This document shows, piece by piece, positions 4,951 through 5,973 of a stretch of DNA of 5,973 bases (positions are counted from its first letter, which is position 1; each line of letters starts with the position of its first letter). Under the pieces are notes generated by a model, which did not search any database, was not told where the DNA came from, and saw only the letters and a list, made by a program, of their open reading frames with translations. Source of the stretch: Candidatus Atribacteria bacterium 1244-E10-H5-B2 (GTDB lineage Bacteria > Atribacterota > JS1 > SB-45 > 34-128); the NCBI GenBank assembly GCA_003575245.1, contig NMQN01000393.1:1-5973 (forward strand). Direction: 5' to 3'. Made by a program: the position numbers and the translations under genes.

Positions 4951-5973
4951 GAGTATACAATTAAAACCATTTGCCGGAGTTTCAAATAAAAAAATTGATT
5001 TTTGTTCAGGGCTTACGGTAATACTTGGTCCTAATGAGTCAGGTAAATCTACTTTGCTAAATGCCTTAAAATCGGTACTTTTTACCGAGGTTGAGTTAAC
5101 AAAGGTAAGATTTGACAAATTAATGAAAGAATATATGCCGGTTAAAGGTGGAGATACGATTAGAGTTTCTCTTGAATTTCAAACAGAGGGGAAAGACTAC
5201 TTTCTTAAAAAAACATGGAAGCCTGGAAATGGGAAAGGTTCCTCGATTCTTAAATTTTCTGATCAAAGGGAGTTTACAACAGATGGAGAAGTATCCAGGC
5301 TGATAGATGAATTTCTCCCTGCTCATCAAGGTACGGTAAATAATATATTGCTAACCTGGCAGTCTGAACTGGATAAAACAATGGATATATTACATGATGA
5401 AGATGTAAATATCAGGCCGGATCTGGGAGATATTCTAAGATCCTCAATCATGGAAACAGATGGAGTATCAGTAGAAAAATTAAGATTAAGACTTGACCGG
5501 GAATATGAAGATTACTTTCAGCATTGGGATATGAAAAAAGAAGCGCCTGAAAATAGGCGGGGGATAAATTATCCTTACAAAAAGGGGGTAGGGAAGATAC
5601 TAAAAGCCTACTATGAAAAAGAAGGGATTAAAAAAAATTATGAAGAAGCAGATAAGATAGAAATAGAAATTGATGAAATAAATAAAAAGATTCAGGATGA
5701 GGAAATTAAGCAAAATAAAATTAAGGATGAATTAAATCAATATAAGGGTATAAAATCTCAAATACAGGAGAGACAGCAGATAGATAATGATTTGAGAACG
5801 ATTGACCATGAAACAGAAGAGATAAAAAAGCTTAGCAAAGAATGGCCAATTAAAGAAAATTGGCTGTCAAAGAAAGCCGAACCCGGAGTTATAAAAATAG
5901 AAGTAAAAACGGAAAAAATCAAAAAAGAAGAAGTTGATGCCCGCCAGAATCAGGAAAACAAAGAATTTCGCAC
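4940..5973 (+). CDS. Rad50/SbcC/YhaN-like AAA ATPase, N-terminal part (cut by right edge)
   Basis: The frame is open from ATG 4940 to the window end (344 codons visible, no stop), so this is a 5' partial gene. The N-terminal ATPase half has Walker A GPNESGKST (30-38) and a likely Q-loop at Gln141 within LLTWQSELDK. Residues about 160-220 contain DGVSVEKLR and RRGINYPYKKGVGKIL, resembling the conserved segment that leads into the coil in YhaN-like ATPases. From about 222 to 320 the sequence is rich in Lys, Glu and Ile with heptad-like spacing, the ascending arm of a long coiled coil. In Rad50/SbcC-type proteins a second arm and the C-terminal half-site (signature and Walker B) follow, and these should lie beyond the window. 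Full-length relatives are roughly 800-1,100 residues. Together with the upstream metallophosphoesterase it should form an ATP-gated nuclease complex acting on DNA ends. GPNESGKST and the RGI-GVGKI segment favour YhaN over classical SbcC, with moderate confidence. Confidence 0.9.
   Translation, partial: MKIKSIQLKPFAGVSNKKIDFCSGLTVILGPNESGKSTLLNALKSVLFTEVELTKVRFDKLMKEYMPVKGGDTIRVSLEFQTEGKDYFLKKTWKPGNGKGSSILKFSDQREFTTDGEVSRLIDEFLPAHQGTVNNILLTWQSELDKTMDILHDEDVNIRPDLGDILRSSIMETDGVSVEKLRLRLDREYEDYFQHWDMKKEAPENRRGINYPYKKGVGKILKAYYEKEGIKKNYEEADKIEIEIDEINKKIQDEEIKQNKIKDELNQYKGIKSQIQERQQIDNDLRTIDHETEEIKKLSKEWPIKENWLSKKAEPGVIKIEVKTEKIKKEEVDARQNQENKEFR

Noticed and set aside
4903..5329. Two minus-strand open frames of about 70 codons opposite the operon
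   Set aside because: They lie antisense to the strongly supported Rad50-like coding sequence and show no recognisable motif.

Overview
The window is 5,973 bases of AT-rich bacterial DNA. It carries two intact gene loci, one gene cut by the right edge, one decayed gene, and an unusual density of short inverted repeats between them. Bacterial features include clear Shine-Dalgarno sequences, an 11-base start/stop overlap inside an operon, an ABC-F protein and a Mre11/Rad50-like pair of the SbcD/SbcC or YhaO/YhaN type. The AT-rich composition and the style of the intergenic palindromes fit a low-GC, possibly uncultivated anaerobe (a Firmicutes-like or Atribacterota-like lineage). The sequence does not fix the taxon, and that guess rests on general resemblance only.

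Layout. Positions 1-126 contain a short open frame that may be the tail of a gene entering from the left; I do not recognise it. Positions 127-733 hold no convincing gene but contain several direct and inverted repeats, including a 61-base imperfect hairpin (499-559) that looks like a small mobile-element remnant. Two hairpins (734-750 and 768-783) lie just beyond the 3' end of a complete minus-strand ABC-F ATPase gene (822-2771). A 59-base double-hairpin element (2833-2891) lies upstream of the ABC-F gene, followed by AT-rich gene-free sequence. A 27-base palindromic repeat (3148-3174) then abuts a decayed, 5'-truncated gene (3176-3580) of the HI0933/BaiN/YhiN flavoprotein family, which also has an in-frame TAA. 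A 242-base gap follows, with an extended -10 promoter candidate and another hairpin (3739-3762). Last comes a plus-strand operon: a Mre11/SbcD-like metallophosphoesterase (3823-4950) and, overlapping it by 11 bases, the N-terminal part of a Rad50/SbcC/YhaN-like ATPase (4940 to the right edge).

How the genes work together. The last two genes almost certainly encode the nuclease and the ATPase/coiled-coil subunits of one DNA-end-processing complex. The ABC-F protein acts on the ribosome and is functionally separate; it is transcribed away from the nuclease operon. The flavoprotein fragment is very likely non-functional.

The most noteworthy non-genic signal is a family of 20-base hairpins built as GGG-NNNN-A, a four-base loop (TTCA or TAAA), then T-N'N'N'N'-CCC. 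The four variable stem bases differ completely between copies, yet pairing is preserved in every one. Copies sit in the gaps on either side of the pseudogene, and a shortened relative lies downstream of the ABC-F gene. This suggests a mobile or structurally selected repeat family. I see no clear undescribed multi-gene system within the window.
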